A stretch of DNA of 64,000 bases from Tessaracoccus flavescens (lineage in GTDB: Bacteria; Actinomycetota; Actinomycetes; Propionibacteriales; Propionibacteriaceae): the NCBI RefSeq assembly GCF_001998865.1, contig NZ_CP019607.1:2728001-2792000 (forward strand). Reading direction: 5' to 3'. How positions within the stretch are numbered: the stretch's first letter is position 1; each line of letters starts with the position of its first letter. Of this stretch, positions 54,108 to 64,000 are shown piece after piece. The position numbers and the translations under genes were made by a program. The notes beneath the pieces are model-generated. The model searched no databases. It was not told the DNA's origin and saw nothing but the letters and a program-made list of their open reading frames with translations.

Positions 54108-54473
54108 GTGCGCACCTGTTCCCGAACCGCCTGCACGGCCACGGCCGTGGCGACGATGACCTATGTCTACGCCGACTCCACGGCCGTGCTCGGCCCCCTC
54201 TCCATCCAGCCGGAGCCGGGTGCCTACGACCTCTGCACCCGCCACGTCGAGCGCACCAGCGCCCCGAAGGGCTGGGAGGTCATCCGGCTCCCGCTCGACG
54301 GCGTCACCCCCGAACCCGAGGCCCCGTCCGACGACCTGATGGCGCTCGCCGACGCGGTGCGGGCGATCGGGATGCGGGAGGACGATCCAGAGCCCGGACC
54401 CGTGCAGCGGCTCGTCGAACCCGAGCCGGCCGGCCGCGGCGGCCATCTACGCCTCGTTCCCACCGCCGAGTAG
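54108..54473 (+). CDS. DUF3499 family protein
   Basis: A 121-residue actinobacterial protein. C4, C9, C43 and H46 (RTCSRTAC, LCTRH) form a probable zinc site. The middle contains APKGWEVIRLPLDG. The C-terminus is acidic, then Arg/Gly (EPAGRGGHLRLVP). The family has no known function but keeps its place before manB in many actinobacteria. It starts at GTG 54108; no ribosome binding site is visible, and a TANNNT box is not obvious either. Confidence 0.85.
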   Translation: MRTCSRTACTATAVATMTYVYADSTAVLGPLSIQPEPGAYDLCTRHVERTSAPKGWEVIRLPLDGVTPEPEAPSDDLMALADAVRAIGMREDDPEPGPVQRLVEPEPAGRGGHLRLVPTAE

Positions 54474-54486
54474 CCGACGGGGGCGA

Positions 54487-54492
54487 TAGGGT
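54487..54492 (+). promoter_or_regulatory. -10 box (TAGGGT), probable leaderless promoter of manB
   Basis: TAGGGT ends 6 nt before GTG 54499. Confidence 0.5.
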
Positions 54493-54498
54493 TACCCC

Positions 54499-55845
54499 GT
54501 GCTCGACCCAGTGATCTTCAAGGCCAACGACATCCGCGGCGTGGTCAGCGGTGACCACCCCGAATGGGATCTCGACGGTGCCAGAAACCTCGGCGCCGCC
54601 TACGTCGACCTGCTCGGCGTCACGGAGTTCGTCCTCGGTCGCGACATGCGACAGTTGGGCCGCGAACTCTCCCTCGCCTTCGCCGAGGGCGCCCGCCGCG
54701 CCGGGGCCTCCGTCATCGACATCGGTCTGAGCTCCACCGACGAGCTGTGGTTCGCCTCAGGCTGGCTCCGGCTGCCTGGCGTGCAGTTCACCGCGAGCCA
54801 CAACCCCTGGAACTACAACGGCATCAAGTTCTGCCTCGCCGACGCCAGGCCCGTGCCCGCCGACTTCATGACCCGGCTGCGTGACCGCGCGGCCGAGGTC
54901 GAACACGGCTCCGAGATCCTCGGCGGTTACCGCGAGGTCGACGCCCTCGACTCCTACGCCGACCGGCTCGACGAGCTCGTCCCGCAGCGCGGGCAACGGG
55001 GGCTCAAGGTCGTCGTCGACGCGGGCAACGGCATGGCCGGACACACCGCGATCCCCGTGCTCGGCGGACGGGGCCTCGACATCGTCGGTCTGTTCCTCGA
55101 CCTCGACGGGACCTTCCCGAACCACCCGGCCAACCCCCTCGAACCGGAGAATCTCGTCGACGCCCAGCGCGCCGTCCGCGAACACGGGGCCGACCTGGCG
55201 CTGGTCTTCGACGGAGACGCCGACCGTTGCTTCATCATCGACGAGCGGGGGGAGGTCGTCGACCCCTCAGTCGTCACGGCCATGATCGCCGTCGCGGAGC
55301 TCGCCAAGCATCCGGGCTCCACCATCGTGACCAACACCATCACCTCGCGCTGCGTGGCCGAGGCGGTCGAGGCCAACGGCGGCACCATCGCGGTGTCGAA
55401 GGTCGGCCACACCTACGTCAAGGCGTTGATGGCGGCCACCGGAGCCGTCTTCGGAGGGGAGCACTCCGCGCACTACTACTTCCGCGACTTCTGGTCGGCC
55501 GACACGGGCATGCTCGCCGCGCTGCACGTCCTCGAGCTGCTGCGCGAGGGCGACCGGCCCCTCTCGGAGCTCGCAGCGGTCTACGACGGCTACTCCCGAT
55601 CCGGCGAGATCAACTCGACGGTCGAGGACGCGCAGGCGTGCATCGACGCCGTCGCACAGGCCTTCTCAGGACGCGGGGAGATCGACCTCGGGGACGGGCT
55701 GAGCGTCACCAACGCCGACGAACGCTGGTGGGTCAACCTGCGCCCGAGCAACACGGAGCCGCTGCTGCGGCTCAACGTCGAGGCGGCTCACGACACGCAG
55801 ATGGCTTCGCTGCGCGACGAGGTGCTCGCGCTGGTGCGCCGCTGA
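54499..55845 (+). CDS. manB: Phosphomannomutase
   Basis: Interconverts mannose-6-phosphate and mannose-1-phosphate, the step before ManC. It has 448 residues. The phosphoserine loop is TASHNPWNYNGIK, the metal loop FDGDADRCF, the sugar-specificity loop GGEHSAHYYF (EHS type, as in ManB/AlgC-like enzymes) and the phosphate loop RPSNTEPLLRL. It differs from the longer PGM2-like protein at 18149. With manC 6 kb upstream and the SIS protein downstream it completes a GDP-mannose route. Confidence 0.94.
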   Translation: MLDPVIFKANDIRGVVSGDHPEWDLDGARNLGAAYVDLLGVTEFVLGRDMRQLGRELSLAFAEGARRAGASVIDIGLSSTDELWFASGWLRLPGVQFTASHNPWNYNGIKFCLADARPVPADFMTRLRDRAAEVEHGSEILGGYREVDALDSYADRLDELVPQRGQRGLKVVVDAGNGMAGHTAIPVLGGRGLDIVGLFLDLDGTFPNHPANPLEPENLVDAQRAVREHGADLALVFDGDADRCFIIDERGEVVDPSVVTAMIAVAELAKHPGSTIVTNTITSRCVAEAVEANGGTIAVSKVGHTYVKALMAATGAVFGGEHSAHYYFRDFWSADTGMLAALHVLELLREGDRPLSELAAVYDGYSRSGEINSTVEDAQACIDAVAQAFSGRGEIDLGDGLSVTNADERWWVNLRPSNTEPLLRLNVEAAHDTQMASLRDEVLALVRR

Positions 55846-55920
55846 TGGCTGCTAAGGTTTCGCGCCGGCCACTCTTTGGCCAGGCGATAGGCTCGACCCA
55901 TCCGTACCTCAGGAGGACAC

Positions 55921-56112
55921 ATGGCTGAAGATCAGATGGCTCTCTCACCGGAATTCCTGGCGATCGCCGCCTGCCCGTCCTGCCACGCGAAGTTCGCCGT
56001 CGACTACGACGCGCAGGAGCTGGTGTGCACGAATCAGGCCTGTGGGCTCGCGTACCCGGTGCGCGACCAGATCCCCGTGCTGCTGATCGATCAGGCCCGA
56101 AGCACGCTGTGA
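55921..56112 (+). CDS. Trm112-like small zinc-binding protein
   Basis: A 63-residue protein. C18/C21 (ACPSC) and C36/C41 (VCTNQACG) form a zinc site, followed by LAYPVRDQIPVLLI, the Trm112/YcaR signature. Relatives activate methyltransferases; here the partner is unknown. ATG 55921 has GGAGG upstream, and a TAGGCT box about 30 nt before gives a short leader. The stop overlaps the next start (GTGA), so it is co-translated with the SIS-domain protein. Confidence 0.9.
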   Translation: MAEDQMALSPEFLAIAACPSCHAKFAVDYDAQELVCTNQACGLAYPVRDQIPVLLIDQARSTL

Positions 56113-57131
56113 ACGGTCCCCAGTTCGACGACTCGCTGCTCGAAGACGCCAGCCTCGAGGGCAACGAGGAGTTGCGCTGGCTCGCGCTCGCCGGGTCGCG
56201 GATCCGCAAGGCGGCGCTGACCAAGCCGCAGGGCCACCTCGAACACGGCGAGCGGCCCCGAGGCATCCTCGCCCTCGGCTCCGAGGCGCGCCTCGTGCGG
56301 GCCGTCCTCGAGCCCGCCTGTCCCGTGCCGTTCATGGCCTGGCCGGGCCCAGGGCTTCCTGCCTGGGTCGGCCCGCTCGACCTGGCCGTCGTCCTCGGCG
56401 GCTACGACTCGCCCGAATGGGTGCTGCAGTGCGCCGCGGAGGCCGCCCGCAGGGGCGCCTCCCTGATCGTGGCCGCCCCCGCCGACTCCGAGCTCGCGGC
56501 CGCCTCGTCTGCGAACACGACCAGCCTGATCCCCACCTTCGAGGACGACCCGATGGCTGCCGCCGTCGCGGTGCTCGCGCACCTTGGCGAGCTTGGACTC
56601 GGCCCGCTCGTCCATCCCGAGCACGTCGCGGACGCGGCCGACCTCGTCGCCGAGGCCTGCTCGCCGCGGCTCGACCTGTCCAACAACCCGGGCAAGGAGC
56701 TGGCACTCGAGCTTGCCGACGGCCTCCCGCTGATCTGGGGAGGCACCGTGCTCGCCGCGCGTGCCTCGAGGCGTATCGCCGAGTCCCTGCGCAGGGCCTG
56801 CGGCCGTCCGGCACTCGCCGCCGACGCATCCGAGCTGGACACGCTGCTGTCGGCCGTACCTGCGCGCGACCCCTTCGCCGATCCGTTCGACGACGTCAAC
56901 GACGTCCGCCCAGTGGTTGTCCTGCTCGACGACGACAAGCTCCATGACCGCCTCTCCGGCACCGCGATCGGACTCCAGGCGAAGGCGGAGGCCGTCGGCG
57001 TGCGCGTGTCACGGATCTCCTCAGGCGACGCCGAGCTGCGGGCAAGCGACGTCGAGCGCTACGTCACCCTGCTGCAGAAGGGGCTCTACGGCGCCGCGTA
57101 CCTCGAGATCGGTCTGGGCGCGGGCGCCTGA
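56109..57131 (+). CDS. SIS-domain phosphosugar isomerase-like protein (mannose-6-phosphate isomerase candidate)
   Basis: A 340-residue protein with two SIS-like halves. The first contains [15 protein letters not shown] and [20 protein letters not shown]; the second contains [20 protein letters not shown] and [14 protein letters not shown]. It resembles bifunctional phosphoglucose/phosphomannose isomerases placed after manB in actinobacteria, which would make mannose-6-phosphate from fructose-6-phosphate. The usual catalytic Glu and His cannot be pinned down by eye, so activity is inferred from context. It starts at GTG 56109, overlapping the Trm112-like stop. Confidence 0.78.
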   Translation: MNGPQFDDSLLEDASLEGNEELRWLALAGSRIRKAALTKPQGHLEHGERPRGILALGSEARLVRAVLEPACPVPFMAWPGPGLPAWVGPLDLAVVLGGYDSPEWVLQCAAEAARRGASLIVAAPADSELAAASSANTTSLIPTFEDDPMAAAVAVLAHLGELGLGPLVHPEHVADAADLVAEACSPRLDLSNNPGKELALELADGLPLIWGGTVLAARASRRIAESLRRACGRPALAADASELDTLLSAVPARDPFADPFDDVNDVRPVVVLLDDDKLHDRLSGTAIGLQAKAEAVGVRVSRISSGDAELRASDVERYVTLLQKGLYGAAYLEIGLGAGA

Positions 57132-57151
57132 GCGCTGGCACACTGATCACC

Positions 57152-57583
57152 ATGAGCAAGGTCCTCGTCCTCAACGGAGCAAACCTCGGGCGTCTCGGCA
57201 GCCGCCAGCCGGAGGTCTATGGCGGCACGACCTACGCCGAACTCGCCGAGCACCTCGTCGAGACCGGCCGCAGGCTCGGGCTCGACGTCGAGGTCCGCCA
57301 GACGGAGTTCGAGGGCGAACTGATCCAGTGGCTGCACCAGGCGGCGGACGCCGGCGCGGACGTGGTGCTCAACGCAGGTGCCTGGACGCACTACTCCTAC
57401 GCCATCGCCGACGCCGCCGCGCTCGTCGGGCGCTACGTCGAGGTGCACATCTCCAACGTGCACGCCCGCGAGGGCTTCCGCGCGCACAGCGTCCTTTCAG
57501 CGAAGGCCGCCGGCATCATCGTCGGCTGCGGCGTCGGCGGCTACGATCTGGCGCTTGCCCACCTCGCCTCCCTTCCCCACTGA
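57152..57583 (+). CDS. aroQ: Type II 3-dehydroquinate dehydratase
   Basis: Converts 3-dehydroquinate to 3-dehydroshikimate in aromatic amino acid synthesis. It has 143 residues. Motifs are [20 protein letters not shown] (R18 and catalytic Y23), [15 protein letters not shown] and [20 protein letters not shown] with the catalytic His. The type II fold assembles as a dodecamer. A CACACT box ends 7 nt before ATG 57152. The other shikimate genes are not nearby. Confidence 0.96.
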   Translation: MSKVLVLNGANLGRLGSRQPEVYGGTTYAELAEHLVETGRRLGLDVEVRQTEFEGELIQWLHQAADAGADVVLNAGAWTHYSYAIADAAALVGRYVEVHISNVHAREGFRAHSVLSAKAAGIIVGCGVGGYDLALAHLASLPH

Positions 57584-57623
57584 CCTGGCGAGGACCGATG
57601 CGGTCCGCAAGGGCTGGCGCGGG

Positions 57624-57629
57624 TAGCAT
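57624..57629 (+). promoter_or_regulatory. -10 box (TAGCAT), probable leaderless promoter of ahcY
   Basis: TAGCAT ends 6 nt before GTG 57636. The lack of a leader rules out an SAH riboswitch here. Confidence 0.5.
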
Positions 57630-57635
57630 GGCGCC

Positions 57636-59033
<1,398 letters not shown>

Positions 59034-59042
59034 CCACAGCCG

Positions 59043-59069
59043 CGGCGCCCGGGTGTTCCCCGGGCGCCG
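59043..59069 (+). terminator. Terminator after ahcY
   Basis: CGGCGCCCGGG, loop TGTTC, CCCGGGCGCCG: an 11-bp perfect stem 9 nt after the stop at 59033. It also lies downstream of the convergent DUF3039 gene. Confidence 0.75.
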
Positions 59070-59115
59070 TCGTCGTCTCCGGGTGTCGGTGGACGCCCGG
59101 TTCAGCCGGTCGGCC

Positions 59116-59358
59116 TCACTGGCCGGCGTTCATCGATTCCCAGATCTCCTTGCACTCCGGGCACACCGGGAACTTGTCCGGGTTCTTCGTCGGGACCCAG
59201 ACCTTTCCGCACAGCGCCACGACGGGCGTGCCGTTGACCATGGCGGCCATCAGCTTGTCCTTCGGCACGTAGTGCGAGAAGCGGTCCTGGTCGCCGTCTT
59301 CGAACAGTTCGGTGCGTTCATCGATGACTGTCTGGGATCCGGGGGCCAATTCGCTCAT
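59116..59358 (-). CDS. DUF3039 family protein
   Basis: An 80-residue actinobacterial protein. HYVPKDKLMAAMVNGTPVVA leads to a probable zinc site LCGKVWVP then VCPECKEIW. It is small, soluble and of unknown function. ATG 59358 has a TAGAAT box 6 nt upstream. It is convergent with ahcY and divergent from the MFS gene. Confidence 0.87.
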   Translation of the reverse strand: MSELAPGSQTVIDERTELFEDGDQDRFSHYVPKDKLMAAMVNGTPVVALCGKVWVPTKNPDKFPVCPECKEIWESMNAGQ

Positions 59359-59364
59359 GGGACG

Positions 59365-59370
59365 ATTCTA
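59365..59370 (-). promoter_or_regulatory. -10 box (TAGAAT), probable leaderless promoter of the DUF3039 gene
   Basis: On the minus strand TAGAAT ends 6 nt before ATG 59358. Confidence 0.5.
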
Positions 59371-59426
59371 CGCGTGCGGACCGTCACCGGGTCGGGCACG
59401 ATGGGTTGGTTGGGGTTGGAGGAGAC

Positions 59427-60788
59427 ATGGACGGGTCGCGGCGCGGGGCGCTGATCGTCGGCATCATGCTGTCGGTGTTCACCGTCGCCTTCCAGTCGAT
59501 CGGCCTGGCGACGGCGTTGCCGACGATGATGAACCACTTCGATGCGGCGCACCTGTATCCATGGGCGTTCACGACGATGGTCTCCGGCATGCTGCTCGCC
59601 ACCATCCTGACCGGCAGGATCGCCGACCTGCGTGGCCCGGCGCCGCCGATGTACCTCGGGTTCGCGCTGTTCGCAGTCGGCCTCGTGCTCGGCTGGCAGG
59701 CGCCGTCGGTGTGGGTCGTGCTCCTTGCACGGCTGGTCCAGGGGCTGGGAGCAGGGGCGCTGAACCTGACGCTCTCGGTGGTCGTCGCGCATGGCTTCCC
59801 GCCGCGGGACAGGCCGAGGGCGATGGCGCTGGTGTCGTTCTGCTGGCTGCTTCCCGCCTTCGTCGGCCCGCCCTTCGCGGCCTGGCTGACCCACTACTCG
59901 TGGCGGCTGGTGTTCGCGAGCATGATCCCGCTGGTGGTGGTGGCACTGCTGATCACCCTCCCCGGCGTCCGGCACGTTCAGACGCGGTTCGAGCAGGGCG
60001 AGGACGAGGTGCCTCCCGTCGCCGTGTGGCCGACGGCGGCGGTCACCCTCGCGCCCTCCCTGATCCTGCTTGCGGGGCAGGGCCTCGGGGTGTGGAGCGT
60101 CGTCTGCGCGGTCGCGGGCGTGCTCGTCCTCGGCTGGGGGCTTCTCCGGATCCTCGCGCCCGCCGCCCGTGGCTTCGGGCCCGGCGTGCCGAGCGTCGTG
60201 CTTTCGCGGGCCATCCAGGCAGGCTCGTTCTTCGCGGCCGAGACGATCCTGCTCGTCACCCTGCAGGACCTGCGCGGCTACACCACCTTCCAGGTCGGCT
60301 GGGCGCTCACCGTCGGCAGCATCGGCTGGACCATCGGGTCGTGGCTGCAGTCGCAGAGCTGGATGCGGATCGACCGGGACACCTACGTCACCCTCGGTGC
60401 GGCCTTCTCGACGACGGGCATAGCGGGGCTGGCCGCCTTCGCCTGGATCGACCAGTTGCCGATCTACTTCGCGCTCGGCGCCTGGATCTTCGCGGGCATC
60501 GGGATGGGGTTGACCATGCCGAGCAGTTCGGTCGCGGTGATGAGCCTGTCCTCTCGCTACGAACAGGGCCGCAACCAGTCGTCGATGCAGGTGGCGGAGT
60601 CGGTGGGCAACTCGGTGGTCACCGCCCTCGCGGGAGGCATCTACACCGCGCTGCTCGCCGTGCCCCCACAGCGGCTCAGCTACGCGGCTGCCCTCACTGC
60701 GACGCTTGTGGTGGCGGCGTGCGCGATCGTGATCTCGCGCCGGATCGGGCGCATCCCCAACGAGTTGCTCGAGCCGGCGCAGGGCTGA
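59427..60788 (+). CDS. Major facilitator superfamily transporter
   Basis: A 453-residue membrane protein with about 12-14 spans. The loop after span 2 carries GRIADLRGPAPPMY, an MFS motif A variant. VLLARLVQGLGAGALNLTLS resembles motif B/C of drug:proton antiporters. The second half contains MGLTMPSSSVAVMSLSSRYE. It probably exports small molecules; the substrate is unknown. ATG 59427 has GGAGGA upstream and is preferred over the in-frame ATG at 59406. Confidence 0.88.
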   Translation: MDGSRRGALIVGIMLSVFTVAFQSIGLATALPTMMNHFDAAHLYPWAFTTMVSGMLLATILTGRIADLRGPAPPMYLGFALFAVGLVLGWQAPSVWVVLLARLVQGLGAGALNLTLSVVVAHGFPPRDRPRAMALVSFCWLLPAFVGPPFAAWLTHYSWRLVFASMIPLVVVALLITLPGVRHVQTRFEQGEDEVPPVAVWPTAAVTLAPSLILLAGQGLGVWSVVCAVAGVLVLGWGLLRILAPAARGFGPGVPSVVLSRAIQAGSFFAAETILLVTLQDLRGYTTFQVGWALTVGSIGWTIGSWLQSQSWMRIDRDTYVTLGAAFSTTGIAGLAAFAWIDQLPIYFALGAWIFAGIGMGLTMPSSSVAVMSLSSRYEQGRNQSSMQVAESVGNSVVTALAGGIYTALLAVPPQRLSYAAALTATLVVAACAIVISRRIGRIPNELLEPAQG

Positions 60789-60816
60789 TCGCCCTCACCG
60801 GCCGAGGGTGGACCGC

Positions 60817-61929
60817 TCAGTTGGTCAGGACGTAGATGGTCAGGAAGATCGTCGCGCAGAGCAGCAGGACGGCCGACGCCGTCACCCAGGCGTAGAACCA
60901 GGGGGAGTGCGACTCCTTGGCCTTCTTCGGCTGGTACCTGCCGCGGCCGATGTAGTTGTCCAGCATGGAGACGGGCGTCTCGCTGTGCGGGGTCAGGCTC
61001 GAGTTCTGCCTTCCGCCGCTGATCAGGGATCCCATCGGCGGGGGAGCAACGGGAAGCGAACTCAGCGACGTCGCCGTCGCCGAGGAGGAGATGGGGCGCG
61101 GCTGGTACGACTCTCCCCCGGGGAGGGTGTCCGCGAGCCGGTCGAGCACCTCCGCGAACTGGGCGGCGGTCTGGGGGCGGCGGTTCGGGTCGGGCGACAG
61201 CGCGGAGGCCATCACCTGGTCGAGGAGTTCCGGGGCCCCGATCTGGGCCGCGATCGCTGCCGGACCGATGGAGTGGTTGCGGCTCAGCAGCTCGGCAAGG
61301 GTCTTCACCGGGAACGGGGGGCGCCCGGTAAGCAGCGCGTAGGTCACGCACGCGAGCGAGTAGATGTCGGAGCGCTGGTCCAGTTGGGTCGAGTTCGCCT
61401 GCTCGAGGGCCATGTAGGCGGGGGTTCCCGCCGTCATGGTGTCGCGGTACTCGTCGAGCAGCGACTTGGCGACCCCCAGGTCGGCCAGCATGACCCGAAC
61501 GCCGGTGGGGGTGTTGGTCAGCAGGATGTTGCCGGGGGTGACGTCGCGGTGCACGAGCTGGTTGCGGTGCAGCACCTCGAGCGCTCGGGCGGCCTCTGCG
61601 GCGAGCCTGAGCGCAAGGCCGGGAGGGGCCATGCGTTTGCGCAGCTGCTCCAGCGATCCGCCGTTGGCAAGGTCCATCACGAAGTAGGGCTGGCCACGGT
61701 CGGTGGTGCCGATGTCGTAGACGCGCACCACGCGCTCGTCGGAGAGGCGGCGCAGGAGACGGGCCTCGGCGAGGAACCTGGCGCGCACGTCGTCGTTGGT
61801 CGCCCAGTTGTCCGCGAGCACCTTGACTGCGACGGGCACGTCGAGGGTGTCGTCCTGCCCCTGGTACACCGTCGCGAAGGAACCCGAACCGATACGGCCG
61901 GTGATCCTGTAGCGCCCAATCATCTCCAT
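60817..61929 (-). CDS. Ser/Thr protein kinase, membrane-anchored
   Basis: A Hanks-type kinase of about 370 residues. The Gly-rich loop is IGSGSFATVY (residues 13-22), the ATP lysine K36 (VAVKV), the catalytic loop VHRDVTPGN, DLGVAKS in place of DFG, and GTPAYMALEQ in place of APE. A Ser/Pro-rich juxtamembrane region follows, with one span at the C-terminus (FYAWVTASAVLLLCATIFLT) and only a few residues outside, so there are no PASTA sensors. The start is uncertain: ATG 61929 and 61923 both fit, and a TTG at 61950 would add seven residues. It is divergent from an RDD protein, a possible partner. Confidence 0.9.
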   Translation of the reverse strand: MEMIGRYRITGRIGSGSFATVYQGQDDTLDVPVAVKVLADNWATNDDVRARFLAEARLLRRLSDERVVRVYDIGTTDRGQPYFVMDLANGGSLEQLRKRMAPPGLALRLAAEAARALEVLHRNQLVHRDVTPGNILLTNTPTGVRVMLADLGVAKSLLDEYRDTMTAGTPAYMALEQANSTQLDQRSDIYSLACVTYALLTGRPPFPVKTLAELLSRNHSIGPAAIAAQIGAPELLDQVMASALSPDPNRRPQTAAQFAEVLDRLADTLPGGESYQPRPISSSATATSLSSLPVAPPPMGSLISGGRQNSSLTPHSETPVSMLDNYIGRGRYQPKKAKESHSPWFYAWVTASAVLLLCATIFLTIYVLTN

Positions 61930-61997
61930 TTGTGGCCAATTGTCGCCCAAAAGTGTCCGATCCGTGAATCCGGCCCATCTCTGGCATCCTTGACCCC

Positions 61998-62708
61998 ATG
62001 ACCAGTGCGCCCCAACAGCCCCCTGCAGGTTGGTATCCGGATCCCGCCGGATCCGGAGGTGAACGGTACTGGGACGGCATCGCGTGGTCGCAGGCCACCC
62101 GCGACTGGCCGACCCCCACCGCCACCGATCACAACCCCATCGGCGGGCCCCAGACCTACGGTTCGCCCCAGGGCGGCTACGCCCGACCCATCGGCGCTCA
62201 GGCGACGCAGGGCCAGCCAGCGGGATTCTGGTGGCGTCTCCTCGGCTACGTGATCGACACGATCCTTGTCTCCATCGTCGGCTCGATCCTCTCGTCGGCG
62301 ACCGGCCTCAGCACGCAGGTCCAAGGGGAGCTGGACCGCTGGGCGCGCGAGCTTCTGCTGTGGTCGGAGGCCCCGACCGGCGACATGCCGATGCCGGCCG
62401 ACGCCTTCTGGAGCGCGATGCTCTATTCGACGCTGATCAGCATCATCGTCTACGCCGCCTACCGCACCATCCTGCTCGGAACGCTCAGCGCGACGCTCGG
62501 CCAGCAGGCCGTCGGGCTGCGCACCGTCAAGGTGGGAGAGCCGGCCGACTCCAAGCTAGGCTGGGGCACCGCCGCCGTCCGCGGCATCGTCGGTGCCCTC
62601 CTCTACGAGTCCATCGGCTTCATCAACGGGATCTTCGCTGCGTTCACGCCGCGCAAGCAGACGCTCTCGGACATGATCTCCAAGACCCAAGTTCTCAAGA
62701 TTCGCTGA
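61998..62708 (+). CDS. DUF2510-RDD membrane protein
   Basis: A 236-residue protein. The N-terminus has the DUF2510 motif PAGWYPDPAGSGGERYWDG. A Gly/Pro-rich linker follows to residue 70. The RDD domain is FWWRLLGYVIDTILVSIVGS with its Arg-Asp pair, then two further spans (LYSTLISIIVYAAYRTILLG, AAVRGIVGALLYESIGFING) and the basic TPRKQTLSDMISKTQVL. Function is unknown; RDD proteins are sometimes transporters. A CATCCT box lies 7 nt before ATG 61998. Confidence 0.88.
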   Translation: MTSAPQQPPAGWYPDPAGSGGERYWDGIAWSQATRDWPTPTATDHNPIGGPQTYGSPQGGYARPIGAQATQGQPAGFWWRLLGYVIDTILVSIVGSILSSATGLSTQVQGELDRWARELLLWSEAPTGDMPMPADAFWSAMLYSTLISIIVYAAYRTILLGTLSATLGQQAVGLRTVKVGEPADSKLGWGTAAVRGIVGALLYESIGFINGIFAAFTPRKQTLSDMISKTQVLKIR

Positions 62709-62718
62709 GGTTCCCGTA

Positions 62719-64000
62719 GTGACTGACGTGTTCCCTGGACTCGCCCTCCTCGCCGACCGGTTCGGCATCGCCCAGGAGTTCTGGGACTGGAAGGGCAGGC
62801 ACGTGGCCATCCCCGCCGAGACGATCATCGAGGTGTTGCGCGCCTTCGACATCGAGGCGGCGACCCCCGAGGCGGCCGATGCCGCCCTGACCAGGCTCGA
62901 GGACGACCGCTGGCAGCGCACCCTGCCCGCGTGCACGGTGGTGGAGGAGGGGCAGGGAGTCCACGTCGACGTCCACCTTCCCGCAGGCACGCAGGTGCGC
63001 GTCCACGTGTGCCTGGAGTCGGGCGAGACCCGGCCGGCCTGGCAGTCGCACAACGACACCCCGGACCGTCACGTCGACGGCCGCGCCATCGGCGAGGCAA
63101 CCTTCTGGCTCGGCGCCGACCTTCCGACCGGCTACCACCGGATCGTGGCGCGCACCGTCGAAGGCGAGTCGACCGCCTCGCTGATCGTCACGCCAGGCTT
63201 CGTCGGTTTCCCGGCCTCCATGCGGGACCAGCGGATCTGGGGCTACGCCACCCAGCTCTACTCCGTGACCTCTGACGAATCGTGGGGGATCGGCGACCTC
63301 ACCGACCTCGCCGACCTGATCACCTGGTCGGGCACCCGGCAGTTCGCGGGCTACGTGCTGATCAACCCGCTGCACGCCGCAGAGCCGGTGCCCCCGCTGG
63401 AGCCCTCGCCGTATCTGCCGGCCAGCCGCAGGTTCATCAACCCGATCTACATCCGCCCCGAGGCGATCGACGAGTACGCGACCCTCGGCAATTCCGAGCG
63501 CAACGACATCCACGCGCTGCGGGCGCGTGCCCTCGTCGCGGCCGAATCGGGAAGCGTCGACCGCGACGCGGTGTGGCCGCTCAAGCTCGAGGCGCTGCGG
63601 ATCATCCACCGTGCGGGGATGCGCGCCGCCCGCCGGATCGCCTACGACGACTTCCGACGCCGCGAGGGCGTCGGGCTGCGCAACTTCGGTGTCTGGTCGG
63701 CCCTGTGCGTGATCCACGGCCAGCGCTGGTCCGAGTGGCCCGAGGAACTGCGACGGCCCAGCTCGCCCGCGGTGGCGGCCTTCGCCGAGGAGCACGCCGA
63801 GGACGTCGACTTCTTTGAGTGGCTGCAGTGGATCGCGCAGACGCAGGTCTCGGCGGCACAGTCCACCGCCGGGCAGGTCGGGATGCCGGTGGGCATCATC
63901 TCCGACCTGGCCGTCGGCGTGCACCGGCAGGGAGCCGAGACGTGGATGATGCCCGACGTGTTTGCCGCAGGCATGAGCGTCGGTGCGCCCCCGGACCAGT
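62719..64000 (+). CDS. malQ: 4-alpha-glucanotransferase, 5' part (runs off the window)
   Basis: The first 427 residues of amylomaltase (GH77), which transfers glucan segments between maltodextrins. Present are the N-terminal domain typical of actinobacterial forms (residues 1-165), WGIGDLTDLADLITW, EPSPYLPASRRFINPIYI, and the catalytic region GIISDLAVGVHRQGAETWMM with the nucleophile Asp. The rest lies beyond 64000. It starts at GTG 62719, 10 bp after the RDD gene stop. The reading frame is open to the end. Confidence 0.93.
   Translation, partial: MTDVFPGLALLADRFGIAQEFWDWKGRHVAIPAETIIEVLRAFDIEAATPEAADAALTRLEDDRWQRTLPACTVVEEGQGVHVDVHLPAGTQVRVHVCLESGETRPAWQSHNDTPDRHVDGRAIGEATFWLGADLPTGYHRIVARTVEGESTASLIVTPGFVGFPASMRDQRIWGYATQLYSVTSDESWGIGDLTDLADLITWSGTRQFAGYVLINPLHAAEPVPPLEPSPYLPASRRFINPIYIRPEAIDEYATLGNSERNDIHALRARALVAAESGSVDRDAVWPLKLEALRIIHRAGMRAARRIAYDDFRRREGVGLRNFGVWSALCVIHGQRWSEWPEELRRPSSPAVAAFAEEHAEDVDFFEWLQWIAQTQVSAAQSTAGQVGMPVGIISDLAVGVHRQGAETWMMPDVFAAGMSVGAPPDQ

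Noticed and set aside
57584..57635. Possible SAH riboswitch before ahcY
   Set aside because: Only 52 bp separate the genes and the -10 box is 6 nt from the start, leaving no leader RNA.

Overview
The window comes from a high-GC Gram-positive bacterium (Actinobacteria). Evidence: strong G/C bias at third codon positions, many GTG starts, a WhiB2-type regulator, an acyl-CoA carboxylase epsilon subunit, LytR-CpsA-Psr (LCP) proteins, DUF3039, DUF3499, DUF5719 and TIGR03089-type proteins, and DivIVA/FilP-like coiled-coil proteins. A propionibacterial relative (Tessaracoccus-like) is my best guess. This is inference from gene content, not from a database search.

Layout. 1-3.4 kb: RNase HI, a frameshifted nucleotidyltransferase, methionine aminopeptidase and a YchJ-like protein. 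3.5-11.4 kb is the accessory part: a three-gene ABC transporter; a small secreted-protein gene split by an ISL3-type element; a lipoprotein; and a second ISL3-type element that itself carries a third one. All three elements have perfect 8-bp target duplications. 11.4-24.6 kb: metG, a uridine-kinase-like gene, three tandem DUF2207 genes (one intact, two broken), phosphoglucomutase/phosphomannomutase, purine nucleoside phosphorylase, an LpdA-type flavoprotein, an acyl-CoA synthetase behind a palindromic operator, and a broken membrane-protein gene. 24.6-37.8 kb: biotin-dependent acyl-CoA carboxylase (alpha, beta and epsilon subunits) with BirA, plus Nudix, MscS, a sigma factor with a membrane partner, a broken DoxX, Maf, a PH-domain protein and purK-purE. 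37.8-57.1 kb is an envelope and polar-growth locus: DUF3352, two divergent LCP proteins, two glycosyltransferases, two overlapping coiled-coil genes, GDP-mannose synthesis (manC, manB, a SIS-domain isomerase-like protein), WhiB2, DUF5719, DUF3499 and Trm112. 57.1-64 kb: aroQ, ahcY, DUF3039, an MFS transporter, a Ser/Thr kinase, an RDD protein and the start of malQ, which runs off the end.

How it fits together. BirA would biotinylate the alpha carboxylase subunit, which pairs with the beta and epsilon subunits. ManC, ManB and the SIS protein would supply GDP-mannose for envelope glycans handled by the glycosyltransferases and LCP proteins. PurK and PurE carry out consecutive purine steps. Many genes have a TANNNT -10 box ending only 6-7 nt before the start codon, so leaderless mRNAs look common here.

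No tRNA, rRNA or CRISPR array was seen. No stretch longer than about 300 bases is without an annotated gene or element. At least six genes are broken by frameshifts or deletions, while all housekeeping genes read intact.
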